A stretch of DNA of 30,727 nucleotides from an uncultured Oscillospiraceae bacterium (GTDB taxonomy: Bacteria; Bacillota; Clostridia; Oscillospirales; Oscillospiraceae), in NCBI GenBank assembly GCA_934572335.1, contig CAKTKU010000026.1, forward strand, positions 1-30,727, in the 5' to 3' direction. The notes below the pieces were generated by a model. It saw only the letters and a program-made list of their open reading frames with translations. It made no database searches and was not told where the DNA came from. The position numbers and the translations under genes were made by a program. Each line of letters starts with the position of its first letter. The first letter of the stretch is position 1. Below are positions 23,147 to 30,610 of the stretch, piece by piece.

Positions 23147-23974
23147 TTATATCATGTTCTTATTTACTCCGGCGCGGTCGAGCGCGTACCCAAGCGCACG
23201 GCGCGCGGCGGCGAGCAGCCTTAATCGCTGGGCAAGCGTATGCTCATCCGCCGAGAAGTACCCAGGCAGCGCATAGACTGAGTAAAACCCATCCGCAAGG
23301 CGGAGGGCATAGCCGCAGAGCGCCGCGGCATCGCGCCGTTCCCCGGCGCACGCGCACTCCCCCGGCAGCGCGGCGACCAGCTTTATAAGCGCGCGCTCCG
23401 CCGGGTGCGAAAGACGCGCGGCATCCGCCGTCTCCGCCGGGTACACCGGGCGCGCGGCGGCAGCATAGTTTTCAATGACCGCGCCCATGCGCGCATACGC
23501 ATACCGCACACAGTACACGCCGTTTGCCATGTCGCCGCGCCGTGAAAGCTCCTCCACCGGCACGACATCTGTGCGCGGGAAGAGCCGCAGCTCATCCGCC
23601 GCCGTCTTAGGCGCGGCAAGGGCAGTCGGCGGCGGGGCAAGGCGCGCCGCTTCATCCAGCACCGCGCCATACCACGCATCACTGAGCATGAAGTTCAAAA
23701 ACCCCGCGCCCGCCGCGTCCACTGCGGCAAAGCAGCTTCCGTCAAGGTCCATATTCCGCGCGAGCCGCCGCGCAAGCTCCGCCGGCGGCAGACCCAGCGC
23801 CGCCGCGCCAATAAGCGCGTGGTTCGCCGTGAGGTCGCCATGCTCCGCGCGGCGCGGCAGTGTCACCGTGCCGTCAGGCCGCGCGCCCTGTGGATTCTCC
23901 GGCACGGCGCGCCCAAACGCCGCGGCTATGAGCGTCTGCGCACTCTCCGCCGCGGCTTGCAGCAGGTCGTTCAC
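23147..23974 (-). CDS. ArgRS-like protein with N-terminal and DALR anticodon-binding domains but no catalytic core
   Basis: 275 residues. Residues about 1-105 match the additional N-terminal domain of arginyl-tRNA synthetase ('EHGDLTANHALIGAAALGLP', then 'AAGAGFLNFML', the usual 'AGPGFINF'). After a Pro/Ala-rich linker (about 106-135), residues about 140-275 match the DALR domain ('NGVYCVRYAYARMGAVIENY', 'LSHPAERALIKLVAALP', 'ALRLADGFYSVYAL', 'RRALGYALDRAGV'). The Rossmann catalytic domain with HIGH and KMSKS is missing; full ArgRS is about 560 residues. The GTG start overlaps the DUF1934 stop (GTGA), so translation is coupled. In Bacillus, ywiB (DUF1934) sits beside argS, so this is the argS position. 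The frame is clean, which argues for a retained tRNA-binding or regulatory role; relic or misassembly are alternatives. Confidence 0.85.
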   Translation of the reverse strand: MNDLLQAAAESAQTLIAAAFGRAVPENPQGARPDGTVTLPRRAEHGDLTANHALIGAAALGLPPAELARRLARNMDLDGSCFAAVDAAGAGFLNFMLSDAWYGAVLDEAARLAPPPTALAAPKTAADELRLFPRTDVVPVEELSRRGDMANGVYCVRYAYARMGAVIENYAAAARPVYPAETADAARLSHPAERALIKLVAALPGECACAGERRDAAALCGYALRLADGFYSVYALPGYFSADEHTLAQRLRLLAAARRALGYALDRAGVNKNMI

Positions 23975-24408
23975 TGCGCAGCGGGCTGCTGCTCGCGCAG
24001 ACGCACGTAAAACTTGTTGCGCGTGACGCACGTGTGCTCCATATCCACGACATAATCCAGTGTGAGCTCCCCGCCGTGCTCGTCAAAGCGCTTGGTGATG
24101 CTGCGGGTGCTGAGATTGAACGTGGCGCTTCCGTATGGCGTTGTATAGAGGAAGCGGTTCTTCTCCCGCTCGCGCAGGATCATGCGGCTGGTCATCATGC
24201 CGTCGCGGTCGACCACGACCTCATCCGGGCGGACGAAAACACTTGTGCGCGTCCCCGGCAGCCCCGTTATCTCGGTCTCAAGATACGTGAAGCAGTAGGT
24301 GTCGCCGTCGATGAAATATTCGCCGTCCGTGCTGAACTCCATAACGTCGTCCTCGCCCTCGTCGCTGTTGTGGACGCTGCGCATCCATATCACAACATCT
24401 TTTATCAT
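23971..24408 (-). CDS. DUF1934 (YwiB-like) beta-barrel protein
   Basis: 145 residues, soluble, with alternating beta pattern ('GEYFIDGDTYCFTYLETEITGLPGTRTSVFV' read as several strands) typical of the calycin-like DUF1934 family, of which B. subtilis YwiB is a member. No biochemical function is established to my knowledge. It overlaps murI upstream by ATGA and the ArgRS-like gene downstream by GTGA, so all three are one translationally coupled operon. Family members commonly neighbour argS. Confidence 0.85.
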   Translation of the reverse strand: MIKDVVIWMRSVHNSDEGEDDVMEFSTDGEYFIDGDTYCFTYLETEITGLPGTRTSVFVRPDEVVVDRDGMMTSRMILREREKNRFLYTTPYGSATFNLSTRSITKRFDEHGGELTLDYVVDMEHTCVTRNKFYVRLREQQPAAQ

Positions 24409-25214
24409 TCTGCTCTTCCCTCCGCGCTCGCCGTGTGCACATGCCCGGCAATGTTCTGTCCCAGCAGCGCCCCGGCGTTTGCCGTGAAGCTCTCCGCGCT
24501 GCCGCTGGTGTAATACTCCGTCGTGCCGCCCGTTCCCAAAAGGTCATGTTCTCTGAGATAGCCGCACATGCTCTCCGCGGCGCAGCCGGACGCGCTGACG
24601 ATGCGCACATCGCGCCCGATGTAGTTTTTTATCGCGTGCTCCGCAAAGTCAAAATGCGTGCACCCGAGGAGCAGCGCGCACACGCCGCGCGCCTTGAGCG
24701 GTGCGAGATACCCCTCCACCGCCGCGATGAGCTCCGCGTCGTTTTCATCCGTGTGTCCGTGCTCGATAAGGCGCACAAAGTCCTGGCACGCGGCGTCCAC
24801 GATCTCCCGTCCGGGGCAGAGCGCCTGCAGGCGGCGCTTGAACGCGCCGTTTTTGATGCTCGCGCTCGTCGCGATGACGCCGAGCGGCGCGTCCCCCGGC
24901 ACGGCCGCCAGCGCGGCGACGCTCGCGTCTATCACATTGAACACCGGCAGACGGAACGAGGCGAGCACGTCCGGCGCGGTGCTGGACACCGTGCCGCACG
25001 CGGCGATGATCGCCTTCGCGCCGAAGCTGGCGGCAAGCTCCATATCCTCCCGCGCCATGCGCCGAAGCTCCTCCGGGCTGCGCACGCCGTAGGGGTTGCG
25101 CCCGGTGTCGCCGAAATATACAATGTTCTCCTCCGGCAGAAGCTGCCTGAGCACGCGCAGTGCCGACAGACCGCCCAGCCCGGAATCGAATATACCAACG
25201 GGTCTATTGTCCAT
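24405..25214 (-). CDS. murI: Glutamate racemase
   Basis: Supplies D-glutamate for peptidoglycan. 269 residues from the ATG at 25214, chosen because AGAGGA lies six bases ahead; a longer start at 25241 lacks this. Signatures: 'IFDSGLGGLSALR' (Asp10), 'YFGDTGRNPYG', first catalytic Cys73 in 'AACGTVSS', second Cys185 in 'LLLGCTHF'. The residue after Cys73 is Gly where most family members have Asn (ACNTA); the general acid-base Cys pair is intact, so activity is expected but the binding loop is altered. First gene of the murI-DUF1934-ArgRS-like operon. Confidence 0.93.
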   Translation of the reverse strand: MDNRPVGIFDSGLGGLSALRVLRQLLPEENIVYFGDTGRNPYGVRSPEELRRMAREDMELAASFGAKAIIAACGTVSSTAPDVLASFRLPVFNVIDASVAALAAVPGDAPLGVIATSASIKNGAFKRRLQALCPGREIVDAACQDFVRLIEHGHTDENDAELIAAVEGYLAPLKARGVCALLLGCTHFDFAEHAIKNYIGRDVRIVSASGCAAESMCGYLREHDLLGTGGTTEYYTSGSAESFTANAGALLGQNIAGHVHTASAEGRAE

Positions 25215-25342
25215 GCTGATCCTCTTATACCTGAAATACATATGTCTGAAATCTGACTGACGGTTTATTTTACCTCAACACGCGCGCCAATACAAGCAAA
25301 ATTTGTTTGACATGATATGTGGAATTATAGCTTGCTTAGTGC

Positions 25343-25348
25343 TATAAT
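25343..25348 (+). promoter_or_regulatory. Likely -10 box for the unknown gene-greA pair
   Basis: A clear TATAAT about 40 bp before the start codon. The matching -35 is weak (TGGAAT at 25320-25325, 17-bp spacing). A TTGACA at 25308-25313 is too far to pair with it. Confidence 0.4.
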
Positions 25349-25386
25349 AGGAATATCGACAGTGATCAAGGAGGCGAACACGCATT

Positions 25387-25800
25387 ATGAATATAGAGCT
25401 TTCCGACAAGGAGTTCCGGCGGCTGCTGGATATGGTGTATATTGGCAACTGGATATTGAACTCCACACGCGGCGACGACCGGTTTGAGGATTACGACCTT
25501 ATGCAGGAGAAGCTGTTCTCCATGTGCCCGGCAAACGGGATGCGCTCGCTCGTGCAGATGTGGCACGGGCATATTTTCCCGTCGAAGGCGTATGAGGACG
25601 GCGGCATCCACGAGGCTATCGCCGACTATGAGGACGCGGTATTCTACAACATACTGGCGGAGGAGCTGGCGCGGCGGGATCTCGGGCTGGAGGACACCGA
25701 CCCCGAGAGCTTTGACGAGCTGACCGCGAGGATGGACGATTACCTCAACGAGTTTGAACGCAACGGTCTGGACACCGTGAGCGTAGACATTGACGATTAA
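25387..25800 (+). CDS. Conserved-looking hypothetical protein, acidic, upstream of a GreA-family gene
   Basis: 137 residues that I do not recognise. It is acidic, mostly helical by eye, without signal peptide, membrane segment or cysteine motif. The N-terminal part ('LSDKEFRRLLDMVYIGNWILNS') and a middle 'DYEDAVFYNILAEELARRDL' look like amphipathic helices. The C terminus ends in an Asp-rich tail. It has a strong AAGGAGGCG ribosome site and lies 18 bp ahead of a GreA-type factor in the same direction, so the two are probably co-transcribed. Codon use matches the background, so it is likely an established gene. Confidence 0.75.
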   Translation: MNIELSDKEFRRLLDMVYIGNWILNSTRGDDRFEDYDLMQEKLFSMCPANGMRSLVQMWHGHIFPSKAYEDGGIHEAIADYEDAVFYNILAEELARRDLGLEDTDPESFDELTARMDDYLNEFERNGLDTVSVDIDD

Positions 25801-25818
25801 AACCAAAGAGGCGCAATT

Positions 25819-26322
25819 ATGCACGACGAACTGACAAAGCAGGACATAAAAAAGATGAAGGAGGAGCTTGACTACCGCCGGCTCGAGCTTATGCCGGAGC
25901 TGATAGAGGAGGTCAAGCGCACGCGTGCCTTCGGCGATTTGAGCGAGAACTTTGAGTACAAGGCGGCAAAGCAGGCGCAGAACAAAAACCGCAGCCGCAT
26001 CCGCTACCTCGAGGGCATGATAAAGACCGCGACCGTAATAAGCGACCGCTCCGGCGGGGATGAGGTCGGGCTTTTCGACAAGGTGGAGATATACATGCCG
26101 GAGGATGACGAAGTCGACACCATTCAGGTCGTCACGACGGTGCGCTGCGACCCGCGGCGCGGGCTTATAAGCAAGGAATCCCCCTTCGGGCAGCAGGTGC
26201 TCGGCAAAAAGGTGGGCGACCGCTTCACCGTCAAGGTCGACGACAGCTACAGCTATGAAGCGGAGATACGCTCCATCACCAAGTGCGACGACGACGGCTC
26301 CGCGCCGCTGCTGGAATACTGA
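25819..26322 (+). CDS. GreA/GreB-family transcription elongation factor
   Basis: 167 residues. The N-terminal coiled-coil hairpin carries 'FGDLSENFEYKAAKQ' with the acidic tip residues Asp40 and Glu43, which in GreA enter the RNA polymerase secondary channel and promote transcript cleavage. The C-terminal FKBP-like domain follows ('GLISKESPFGQQVLGKKVGDRF'). Differences from typical GreA (Phe in 'SENFEY' for Ala, divergent N terminus and C-terminal tail) suggest a paralogue rather than the main copy. It follows an unknown gene and is ended by a good terminator. Confidence 0.9.
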   Translation: MHDELTKQDIKKMKEELDYRRLELMPELIEEVKRTRAFGDLSENFEYKAAKQAQNKNRSRIRYLEGMIKTATVISDRSGGDEVGLFDKVEIYMPEDDEVDTIQVVTTVRCDPRRGLISKESPFGQQVLGKKVGDRFTVKVDDSYSYEAEIRSITKCDDDGSAPLLEY

Positions 26323-26361
26323 CGCACCCATATATCCACAACATCCACATATCGGCTCATG

Positions 26362-26395
26362 CACCGTCCGGGCAGGTCCCGGGCGGTGTTTTTCG
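26362..26395 (+). terminator. Terminator after the GreA-family gene
   Basis: 11-bp GC-rich stem with one G-U pair (26362-26372 with 26378-26388) followed by TTTTTC. Confidence 0.8.
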
Positions 26396-26396
26396 C

Positions 26397-26425
26397 TTTA
26401 CAGCAGGAAAAATTTATTATATAAT
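26397..26425 (+). promoter_or_regulatory. Promoter of the lipoprotein gene
   Basis: TTTACA (26397-26402), 17-bp spacer, TATAAT (26420-26425), beginning right at the end of the preceding terminator. Confidence 0.65.
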
Positions 26426-26462
26426 TTCTATATGAACATCCTTTTATATAGGAGTGCTTATC

Positions 26463-28145
26463 ATGAAAAAATTACTTTGCATATTCCTCTCCGCGCTCGT
26501 TCTGCTGTTCGCGGGGTGCGGCGGCGCTGACGCGCCCGCACCGGCGGCAGTCGGCGGCGACGCTGAGCCGGATATTGCGGCCGAACCCGCGGACACGGCG
26601 GATGCCCTGCCGGAGAGCTGCCGAATCTACTATGACGCCGCGGAGACCGGCGGCGCGGTGGACGGGGACGACTTTCCCCTCTCGCCTCGCGCCTATGAGG
26701 GCGTGGGCGAGGTCTACGCTGTGCGCATGCCGGACGGCAGCTATACCGACCTTGTGACAGGTCAGTTTGGCGAAGGTGTGACGCTGGAGGACTTCTCCGG
26801 TGGCGGGGCGGAGCGCGTCGCCTCCACCCACGCGCTCGCGTGGAACGGTGAGACATACTACGCTTTCTCCATCGCCGCGGATAACTGCGCCATCCCGAAC
26901 ATCCGCCCGGACGCGGGCGGCATACTGCGCCTTGAGATAAGCGGCGACTGCTGGGTCGACGGCGGCGGCGAGGAGTACTCGACATTTGAAAACTTCGACT
27001 GCGTGCTCATCTCCGGCAGCGGAACGCTCTTAATCCGCGACACGAGCGCCGTGGAGACCGGCGGGCGGAGCCTGCCCGTCCCGGCGTTTATCATCGACGG
27101 CGATGTTGACGTCTATGTGGATTCTCTCTCCTGCGCGCCGAACGAGGGCTGCGCCGTCAGCGCGGCGGTGCTGCGCGGCGCGCTGCACACAGGAAGGCTC
27201 GATGCCGCAGGCGGCGACGTACTGACGGCGGACGGGCTGCTGCTCGCGCGGCAGGTCTCTGGCTGCGCGAAGCTCGTGTTCCGCGGCGGCACGGCGCTCA
27301 TCGACAGCGTTGACGGCGATGCGCCCACCGTCATACTCAGCGGCGGCGAGGCGTACATTGCCGAGGATATTCCCGGCGGCACGGTCGTTGAGGCCGGGGC
27401 GGGCACGCTCGCCGCGGGGAACATCGCAGGCGCGCAGGTGAATGACTACGGCGCTTCGGTGCTAGACCGCGACGCGGACGGCAGCCGGTACTATGCCACG
27501 ACGTACAGCACCGAGTGGGCATATGAAAACGAAACTGTCTGGATCCCGCTGAGCGCCGAGTGCGTCAACGAACGGTACTGGTTCGCCGGGACGCTGGGGC
27601 TTGAAAACAACGAGTTTTCCTCCCTCTCGCCGTGGGGCGCGGCGCACATCACGCTCTCCGGCGCGAACCGCGTCACAAACGACCTCGGCGGGGCAAGCCT
27701 CCTCTTCACGGGCGGCGGCTCGCTGACCGTGGAGCAGCAGTGCGGTGTCTGGGGCTGGGGCGCGGTGCATGAGCCGGTGTTCGCCGTGACGGACGGCGCG
27801 GAAGTAACGGTGCGGTGCGACGAATTTGCCATGGGCAGCGAGGCCGGCGGCGAGGGGCTGTTACTCGTTGACGGCGGCGGCTTCACCGCCGAGCATGACC
27901 TCTGGCTGCAAAACGCGGTGCTAGAGGTGCGCAGCGGGACGGTGCACGTGATGGGCGGCATCGCCATTGAGCGCGGCGGGATAAACATCTCCGGCGGGAC
28001 GCTGATAGTCGACGGGGCGCTGTGGCTGGGCGAGGGCAACATCAACGTCACAGGCGGCGAGCTTATCATCCCCGGCGGCGAGGATGCGCTCGCTCTTGAC
28101 GCGGGCGAGATCTTTGTCTCCGGCGGCGCGATACGCGAGCCGTAA
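26463..28145 (+). CDS. Large secreted lipoprotein with predicted beta-helix-like repeats
   Basis: 560 residues from the ATG at 26463, eight bases after GGAG; a GTG nine bases earlier is less good. The N terminus is a lipoprotein signal with lipobox LFAG-C (Cys19), so the protein is anchored outside the membrane. An Ala/Pro/Asp linker follows. The rest consists of short Gly/Asn-rich strands, clearest at the C terminus where 'ISGGTLIVDGALW', 'VTGGELIIPGG' and 'VSGGAI' recur at about 20-25 residues; this suggests a right-handed beta-helix or similar solenoid. No catalytic motif recognised. It could bind carbohydrate or another surface ligand. A single-gene unit with its own promoter and terminator. 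Confidence 0.82.
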   Translation: MKKLLCIFLSALVLLFAGCGGADAPAPAAVGGDAEPDIAAEPADTADALPESCRIYYDAAETGGAVDGDDFPLSPRAYEGVGEVYAVRMPDGSYTDLVTGQFGEGVTLEDFSGGGAERVASTHALAWNGETYYAFSIAADNCAIPNIRPDAGGILRLEISGDCWVDGGGEEYSTFENFDCVLISGSGTLLIRDTSAVETGGRSLPVPAFIIDGDVDVYVDSLSCAPNEGCAVSAAVLRGALHTGRLDAAGGDVLTADGLLLARQVSGCAKLVFRGGTALIDSVDGDAPTVILSGGEAYIAEDIPGGTVVEAGAGTLAAGNIAGAQVNDYGASVLDRDADGSRYYATTYSTEWAYENETVWIPLSAECVNERYWFAGTLGLENNEFSSLSPWGAAHITLSGANRVTNDLGGASLLFTGGGSLTVEQQCGVWGWGAVHEPVFAVTDGAEVTVRCDEFAMGSEAGGEGLLLVDGGGFTAEHDLWLQNAVLEVRSGTVHVMGGIAIERGGINISGGTLIVDGALWLGEGNINVTGGELIIPGGEDALALDAGEIFVSGGAIREP

Positions 28146-28170
28146 TCTCTCTGATACACGCATATATCAC

Positions 28171-28203
28171 AAAATCCCTGCGGAGCTTTTCCGCAGGGAT
28201 TTT
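28171..28203. terminator. Bidirectional terminator between lipoprotein and oxidoreductase operon
   Basis: Perfect 13-bp stem (28171-28183 with 28191-28203, seven-base loop). The arms end in AAAA and TTTT, so it works in both directions between convergent units. Confidence 0.85.
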
Positions 28204-28240
28204 GTTGCTTTGTCTGTATAGTAAGGAGAAAACAAGAGAT

Positions 28241-28777
28241 TTACTTTGCAGCTTCCATACCGGCGATAAGAGCCTTCTTGTTGCCTTCGAGGAAGCGGAG
28301 CTTGCGCTCGCCAAGCTCGATGCGGATAGCCTCGGTCATCTTGTCGACAGAGACAACGGGCATCTTCTCCATCAGCGCGCCCAGAATGGCGACATTCGCG
28401 CCCTTGGGGTTGCCGACCTCTTCGGCGATCTTCATCGCGTCGCAGTAGACAACGGTGATGTCGTCGCGGGTGGACTTGCGGTCGATGATGGAGCTGTTGA
28501 TGACGAGAACACCGCCGGGCTTGACGCTCTGCTCGAACTTGTCGAGAGAGGGCAGGTTCATCGCGACAACGGCGTCAGCCTTGTCGACCAGCGGGGAGGC
28601 GACGTCCTCATCGCTGACGATGACGGAGCAGTTTGCCGTGCCGCCGCGCATCTCGGGACCGTAGGAGGGAAGCCAGGAGACATGCTTGCCGTCGAGCATG
28701 CACGCCATTGCCATGAACTTACCGATGAGCAGCATACCCTGCCCGCCGAAACCGGCAAATATAAACTCTTTAGTCAT
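28241..28777 (-). CDS. 2-oxoacid:ferredoxin oxidoreductase, gamma subunit
   Basis: 178 residues of the pyruvate/ketoisovalerate oxidoreductase gamma family: 'FAGFGGQGMLLIGKFMA' near the N terminus, 'PSYGPEMRGGTANCSVIVSD', and 'ADAVVAMNLPSLDKF'. It binds CoA in the complex that decarboxylates 2-oxoacids to acyl-CoA while reducing ferredoxin. Last gene of the operon, two bases from the beta subunit and ended by a strong terminator. Confidence 0.93.
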   Translation of the reverse strand: MTKEFIFAGFGGQGMLLIGKFMAMACMLDGKHVSWLPSYGPEMRGGTANCSVIVSDEDVASPLVDKADAVVAMNLPSLDKFEQSVKPGGVLVINSSIIDRKSTRDDITVVYCDAMKIAEEVGNPKGANVAILGALMEKMPVVSVDKMTEAIRIELGERKLRFLEGNKKALIAGMEAAK

Positions 28778-28779
28778 AG

Positions 28780-29523
28780 TTATTCTGCCCCCTTATCTTT
28801 CTTCACACCCAGAGGATAGTAGGGGATCATATTCTCTTCAAGCCACTTCATAGCCTCGACCGGGCTGAGACCCCAGTTGGTGGGGCAGGTGGAGAGAACT
28901 TCGACCATGCAGAAGCCCTTGCCTTCCATCTGGTACTGGAACGCCTTCTTTATTGCCTTCTTGGTCTTGAGGATATTCGCGTTGTTGTTGACAGCGCAGC
29001 GCTCGATATAGTAGGAATCGGGAACCTGCGCGAGCATCTCGCTCATTCTGATAGGTGCGCCGCACCAGTCCTCATCACGTCCGTTGGGGGAGGTGGTGGT
29101 CTTCTGACCGATGAGGGTGGTCGGAGCCATCTGGCCGCCGGTCATGCCGTAAATGGCGTTGTTGACGAAGATGGTGCAGATCTTCTCGCCGCGGTGGGCA
29201 GCGTGGACGATCTCAGCGGTACCGATGGAGGCAAGGTCGCCGTCGCCCTGATAGGTGAAAACAAGGGCGTCGGGCTTTGCGCGCTTCACGCCGGTGGCAA
29301 CTGCGGGGGCGCGGCCGTGCGCGGCCTCGAGCATATCGACGTTGAAGTAGTCATAAGCGAAAACGGAGCAGCCGACCGGCGCGACGCCGACGATGTTGCC
29401 GCCCATACCGGACTCCTCGAGGCACTCGGCGACGAGGCGGTGGATAATGCCGTGGTTGCAGCCCGGGCAGTAGTGGAACTGCTTGTCGGTCAGGTAACTG
29501 GTTTTTTCAAATACGACGGACAT
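28780..29523 (-). CDS. 2-oxoacid:ferredoxin oxidoreductase, beta (thiamine diphosphate) subunit
   Basis: 247 residues. 'HYCPGCNHGIIH' supplies Cys ligands of the proximal 4Fe-4S cluster. 'GDGDLASIGTAEIVHAAHRG' with 'FVNNAIYGMTGGQMAPTT' is the TPP and Mg2+ site (GDGD...NN). The segment 'TSPNGRDEDWCGAP' resembles the usual specificity loop. Substrate could be branched-chain 2-oxoacids or 2-oxoglutarate. It starts at the base after the alpha subunit stop. Confidence 0.94.
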   Translation of the reverse strand: MSVVFEKTSYLTDKQFHYCPGCNHGIIHRLVAECLEESGMGGNIVGVAPVGCSVFAYDYFNVDMLEAAHGRAPAVATGVKRAKPDALVFTYQGDGDLASIGTAEIVHAAHRGEKICTIFVNNAIYGMTGGQMAPTTLIGQKTTTSPNGRDEDWCGAPIRMSEMLAQVPDSYYIERCAVNNNANILKTKKAIKKAFQYQMEGKGFCMVEVLSTCPTNWGLSPVEAMKWLEENMIPYYPLGVKKDKGAE

Positions 29524-30597
29524 TTATTTACCCTCCTTCATTTTGAGGATCTTTGCCTTTATCTCCTCGGTGGTAGGCATCTGGCTGCCGCAGTAGCCGA
29601 AGTAGTCAACAGGCAGAGCGCCGTTGACGGCGAGACGGACGTCCTCCATCATCTGACCCTCGTTGACCTCGACGTCGAGGATGGCCTTCGCGCCCTTGAC
29701 GGCGTCGGCAAGCTCGGCATATGGGAAAGGCCACACGGTGATGGGGCGGAAGAGACCGACCTTGATGCCCTGCTCGCGCAGGTCATTGATGGCGGACTTT
29801 GCGATACGGGCGACGGTGCCGAACGCGGTGATGACGATGTCGGCATCCTCGGTCTTGTAGCACTCGTACTCGACCTCGTTCTTCTCGATCTCGCGGTAAA
29901 TAGCCTGGAGGTTGTTGTTGTGAACGGTGAGCTCCTCAGTGTTGATGTACAGGGAGTTGATGACCGCGCGCTTTGCGGGGTCGTCGCCGGGCTTCCAGCC
30001 GGTGGCTGCCCAGGGCTTCTTCTCCGGGTCGACCTTGTATTCGACCATCTCCGGCATCTCGACCGGCTCCATCATCTGCGCCATAATGCCGTCTGCCAGC
30101 ATCATAACGGGCACTCTGTACTTCTCGGCCTTGTCATAGGCATAGCCGAGGATGTTGATCGCTTCCTGAATGGAGGCGGGAGCGTATGTAATGAGGTGGT
30201 AGTCGCCGTTGCCGCCGCCCTTGGTCGCCTGGAAATAGTCGCCCTGGGAGGCCTGGATGCTGCCGAGGCCGGGGCCGCCGCGCATGACGTTGAGAATGAC
30301 GCACGGGAGCTGAGCGCCGGCGCAGTAGGATATACCCTCCTGCTTGAGGCTGACGCCGGGGCTGGAGGAGGAGGTGATGACGCGCGCGCCGGTGGAGGCA
30401 GCGCCGTACACCATGTTTATCGCCGCGACCTCGCTCTCGGCCTGCAGGAAGCAGCCGCCGATCTCGGGCATACGTGCGGACATATATTCGGGGATCTCAG
30501 TCTGCGGGGTGATAGGATAGCCGAAGAAGAAGCGCGCGCCGGCACGAATGGCGGCTTCAGCGATCGCCTCGCTACCCTTCATAAGAGTCAATGCCAT
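29524..30597 (-). CDS. vorB: 2-oxoacid:ferredoxin oxidoreductase, alpha subunit (VorB-like)
   Basis: 357 residues. The pyrimidine-binding domain is at the N terminus ('GYPITPQTEIPEYMS', 'QAESEVAAINMVYGAASTGAR', 'TSSSSPGVSLKQEGISY'), followed by 'RGGPGLGSIQASQGDYFQATKGGGNGDYH' (read as two parts) and a C-terminal transketolase-like domain ('GTVARIAKSAI', 'FRPITVWPFP'). The pattern is closest in my memory to VorB, the ketoisovalerate enzyme that oxidises branched-chain 2-oxoacids. KorA (2-oxoglutarate) relatives are similar, so substrate is not settled. It follows a ferredoxin-like delta subunit and precedes beta and gamma. Confidence 0.92.
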   Translation of the reverse strand: MALTLMKGSEAIAEAAIRAGARFFFGYPITPQTEIPEYMSARMPEIGGCFLQAESEVAAINMVYGAASTGARVITSSSSPGVSLKQEGISYCAGAQLPCVILNVMRGGPGLGSIQASQGDYFQATKGGGNGDYHLITYAPASIQEAINILGYAYDKAEKYRVPVMMLADGIMAQMMEPVEMPEMVEYKVDPEKKPWAATGWKPGDDPAKRAVINSLYINTEELTVHNNNLQAIYREIEKNEVEYECYKTEDADIVITAFGTVARIAKSAINDLREQGIKVGLFRPITVWPFPYAELADAVKGAKAILDVEVNEGQMMEDVRLAVNGALPVDYFGYCGSQMPTTEEIKAKILKMKEGK

Positions 30598-30610
30598 TTT
30601 TCTTTCCTCC

